Of a stretch of 7,846 nucleotides of DNA, positions 5,384-7,846 are shown in pieces (the stretch's first letter is position 1; each line of letters starts with the position of its first letter). Made by a program: the position numbers and the translations under genes. The stretch covers positions 1 to 7,846 of the forward strand of contig JBFMFE010000146.1 of the NCBI GenBank assembly GCA_040752295.1, read 5' to 3'. The notes beneath the pieces were generated by a model. The model saw only the letters and a program-made list of their open reading frames with translations, did no database searches and was not told the origin of the DNA. This DNA is from JBFMFE01 sp040752295 (GTDB lineage: Bacteria > UBP15 > UBA6099 > JBFMBQ01).

Positions 5384-6880
5384 ATGAGCGGCGGCGTGAT
5401 ACTCGCCATAGACCAGGGAACCACGAGTTCGAGGGCGATCGTTTTCGACGCGGAAGGAAGGCCGCTCGGCGCAGCCGGGAGGGAGTTCACCCAGCGCTAC
5501 CCGAAGCCGGGCTGGGTGGAGCACGACCCGGATGAGATCATGCGCGCGACGCTCGACGCCGTGGTCGCCGCCCTCGCCGCGGCGCGCGCGCGCCCGTCGG
5601 ACGCAGCAGCGATAGGGATAACGAACCAGAGGGAGACGACCGTGGTCTGGGAGCGCTCCACCGGCAGACCCGTCTCCAACGCCGTCGTCTGGCAGTGCAG
5701 GCGCACCGCCCCCATATGCGAAAAGCTCAAAAAGGCGGGACTCGAAAAAACCTTCCGCCGCAAAACGGGGCTGGTCATAGACGCCTACTTCTCGGGGACA
5801 AAGGTGAAGTGGATACTCGACAACGTGCCCGGCGCGCGCCGCCGCGCGGCGAAAGGAGAACTGCTCTTCGGCACGATAGACTCCTGGCTGCTGTGGAACC
5901 TCACCGGCGGCGCCGTCCACGCGATTGAAATTTCCAACGCCTCGCGCACGCTGCTCTTCAACATAAGAACGCTTCGCTGGGACGACGACATACTCGACGC
6001 GCTCGGCGTCCCCGCTTCAATCCTCCCCCGCGTCTGCGCCTCGAGCGAAATCGTCGGCAAAACGAAGGGACTCAAAGAGCTTCCCGACGGGATACCGGTC
6101 GCGGGCATCGCCGGAGACCAGCAGGCTGCTCTGTTCGGTCAGGCTTGTTTCGCCGGCGGCGATTCCAAGTGCACGTACGGCACAGGCGCGTTTCTGCTGA
6201 TGAACACCGGCGCGCGCCCCGTGCCGTCGAAATCCGGTCTTTTGACGACCATCGCGTGGAAGCTGAACGGCAGGACGGTCTACGCCCTCGAGGGCAGCGT
6301 TTTCATCTCGGGCGCCGTCGTCCAGTGGCTCAGGGACGAACTGGGATTCTTCGGGAACGCGTCCGAGAGCGAGGCGCTCGCCGGCTCCGTCGCCGACACG
6401 GGCGGGGTCTACATCGTGCCCGCGTTCGTCGGACTCGGCGCGCCCCACTGGGACATGTACGCCCGCGGCACGATAACGGGGATCACGAGGGGCACGGGAC
6501 GCGCCCATATCACCCGCGCGGCGCTCGAGGCGATGGCATACCAGACGCGCGACCTCGTGGACGCCATGGAAGCGGACTCGGGTCTGAAGCTCAAAACCCT
6601 GAACGCCGACGGCGGCGCGGTCGCCAACAATTTCCTGATGCAGTTCCAGGCGGACGTTCTCGGCGTGCCGGTCGTCAGACCGCGGGTCTCCGAGACCACC
6701 GCGCTCGGAGCTGCTTTCCTCGCCGGACTTGCCGTGGGCTTCTGGACCAGCCCCGACGCACTCCGGCGGGTGCGGCGGACAGACCGCGTGTTCAAACCCG
6801 CGATGAAGCCCGCCGTGAGAAAGAAGCTTTACGAGGGCTGGCGGACGGCGGTGGAACGCTCCATGGGACAGGCGCGGTGA
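5384..6880 (+). CDS. glpK: Glycerol kinase
   Basis: This cytoplasmic FGGY-family kinase makes sn-glycerol 3-phosphate from glycerol and ATP. Its 498 residues match the usual GlpK length, and the start is fixed by the canonical opening ILAIDQGTTSSRAIVFD and the GGGAG at 5374-5378. The glycerol-binding residues are present: R83-E84 (ITNQRETTVVW), Y135 (DAYFSGTKVKW) and the catalytic-base aspartate D245 (GIAGDQQAALFGQ). The phosphate-loop GTG (266-268), LEAMAYQTRD (381-390) and the ADGGAVANNF segment (408-417) are also intact. The loop before GIAGDQQ reads KELPDGIP. It lacks the GGKGGTRIP loop through which the E. coli enzyme is inhibited by fructose 1,6-bisphosphate, and the histidine phosphorylated by HPr in Firmicutes. 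Known allosteric controls may therefore be absent. No glpF or glpD lies nearby. Confidence 0.97.
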   Translation: MSGGVILAIDQGTTSSRAIVFDAEGRPLGAAGREFTQRYPKPGWVEHDPDEIMRATLDAVVAALAAARARPSDAAAIGITNQRETTVVWERSTGRPVSNAVVWQCRRTAPICEKLKKAGLEKTFRRKTGLVIDAYFSGTKVKWILDNVPGARRRAAKGELLFGTIDSWLLWNLTGGAVHAIEISNASRTLLFNIRTLRWDDDILDALGVPASILPRVCASSEIVGKTKGLKELPDGIPVAGIAGDQQAALFGQACFAGGDSKCTYGTGAFLLMNTGARPVPSKSGLLTTIAWKLNGRTVYALEGSVFISGAVVQWLRDELGFFGNASESEALAGSVADTGGVYIVPAFVGLGAPHWDMYARGTITGITRGTGRAHITRAALEAMAYQTRDLVDAMEADSGLKLKTLNADGGAVANNFLMQFQADVLGVPVVRPRVSETTALGAAFLAGLAVGFWTSPDALRRVRRTDRVFKPAMKPAVRKKLYEGWRTAVERSMGQAR

Positions 6881-6917
6881 ACGCGCCGCGAAGCCCATGC
6901 CGGGGAAACGGTGAGGG

Positions 6918-7649
6918 ATGGAATACCTGGACGTCGTCGTCGCCGTGAGTGACCGCGTGGCGGTGGTGACGATCAACCGCCCGGAGCGCCGCAACGCCCT
7001 TGCGGCGCGGACTCTCGACGAGCTGGACGCCGCGTTCGCCGCCCTGCGCGACGGCGGCGCCGCGGGCGCCGTGGTGCTTACAGGCGCCGGCGACAGGGCT
7101 TTCTGCGCCGGCGCCGACCTCGAGACGGGGTTCTCCGGCGGCGACGTCAAGGCGTTCGTACGCAGGGGACAGGAGGTCTTCCGCCGCATCGAATATTTTC
7201 CAGCCCCCGTCGTCGCCGCCGTAAACGGTTACGCGCTCGGCGGCGGGTTCGAACTGATGATGTGCTGCGACATCGTGGTCGCAGCCGAAAACGCCGCACT
7301 GGGGCAGCCCGAGGTGAACCGCGGGATTATCCCCGGCTGGGGGGGCACACAGATGCTGCCGCGGCGCGTCCCCAAACAGAAGGCGATGGAAATACTCATG
7401 CTCGGCGGCAGAATGAGGGCGCGTGAAGCCGAGCGCCTCGGGCTTGTCAACCTTGTGACGCCGAAGGGGAAGGAGATGGACGCCGCCATGGAGATAGCGG
7501 GCAGGCTGTCGCGCGCCCCGCAAACGGCGCTCAGGATGGTCAAGGACGCCGTCCTTCGCGGTTCGAGGCTTCCCCCCGACGAAGGGCTTGAGGTTGAGGC
7601 GGACAACTTCGTCGAGGCGTTTGAAAAGTCGGGCATCAAGCCCAAATAA
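6918..7649 (+). CDS. Enoyl-CoA hydratase/isomerase family protein (crotonase fold)
   Basis: The protein shows the crotonase signature throughout: VTINRPERRNAL (17-28), the oxyanion-hole segment FCAGADL (62-68), and NGYALGGGFELMMCCDI (103-119). LGQPEVNRGIIPGWGGTQ (128-145) follows. Both catalytic glutamates of enoyl-CoA hydratases are present (E112 and E132, matching rat Glu144 and Glu164), which favours a hydratase acting on 2-enoyl-CoA in fatty-acid or amino-acid breakdown; the exact substrate cannot be read. It ends at 243 residues, roughly 15 short of typical members, and lacks the usual EGxxAFxEKRKPxF tail. The start at 6918 matches the family opening (MEY, then a strand), though the closest purine-rich stretch abuts the ATG. 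It lies 37 bases after glpK on the same strand and is probably co-transcribed. Confidence 0.92.
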   Translation: MEYLDVVVAVSDRVAVVTINRPERRNALAARTLDELDAAFAALRDGGAAGAVVLTGAGDRAFCAGADLETGFSGGDVKAFVRRGQEVFRRIEYFPAPVVAAVNGYALGGGFELMMCCDIVVAAENAALGQPEVNRGIIPGWGGTQMLPRRVPKQKAMEILMLGGRMRAREAERLGLVNLVTPKGKEMDAAMEIAGRLSRAPQTALRMVKDAVLRGSRLPPDEGLEVEADNFVEAFEKSGIKPK

Positions 7650-7846
7650 ACCTTATTTCATGCACGGGCGAAAGACGTTATCGCTCTCCGCGCTTCGTTC
7701 ACGCGTCCGACATATCTTCCACCCGCCGCAATCCGTGTGCTTATCCGTATCCTGTTTATATTCTGTCCCTCAAAATGCCCATAATGTCCATTCCGGAGAA
7801 TTCCGCCCGTGTCCCGGCAGGCTGAAACCGCGATTTTAACGGGAAT
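7650..7846. other. Non-coding tail, no feature recognised
   Basis: This sequence is less GC-rich than the preceding gene. It shows no credible reading frame, no hairpin followed by a T-run, and no clear promoter pair on either strand. It may hold the upstream region of a gene beyond the window. Confidence 0.4.

Noticed and set aside
7801..7846. Possible pairing of CCCGT and ACGGG at the right end as a terminator
   Set aside because: The arms are only five bases with a 28-base loop, and the window ends before any T-run could be seen.

Overview
This is a 7.8 kb piece of a high-GC bacterial chromosome whose lineage I cannot fix. The membrane-bound class III cyclase with CHASE2 and C-terminal TPR-like sequence, and the DUF2723 membrane protein, suggest a Gram-negative-type bacterium, perhaps a spirochaete or a poorly sampled phylum. 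That is an inference from gene content; there is no rRNA or tRNA here to settle it.

Layout from left to right: (1) positions 1-1424 carry the 3' part of a CHASE2-adenylate/guanylate cyclase gene that enters from outside the window. (2) Positions 1425-1703 are non-coding and end in a well-formed sigma70-type promoter overlapped by a perfect inverted repeat. (3) Positions 1704-2866 form an AT-richer island with four small plus-strand genes in two toxin-antitoxin-like pairs: a Phd/YefM-like antitoxin with a RelE/ParE-like toxin whose C-terminus looks damaged, then a HEPN protein with a minimal nucleotidyltransferase (MNT). The genes overlap or are closely spaced. (4) Positions 2900-5148 carry a minus-strand two-gene operon: an 80-residue PLDc_N-like membrane protein, translationally coupled to a 669-residue DUF2723/TMEM260-like membrane protein with C-terminal TPRs. 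(5) Positions 5149-5383 form a divergent control region with a good promoter for the plus strand, a palindrome and a structured leader. (6) Positions 5384-7649 carry glycerol kinase (glpK) and an enoyl-CoA hydratase/isomerase-family gene, probably co-transcribed. (7) Positions 7650-7846 show no gene or convincing terminator.

Most genes are ordinary housekeeping or accessory genes, and I see no clear new multi-gene system. The points that stand out are a cyclase that keeps its metal-binding and base-recognition residues but has lost both transition-state residues; the TA island, with its operator-promoter, aberrant toxin tail and HEPN protein lacking the canonical RNase motif; and two mutually exclusive hairpins in the glpK leader.
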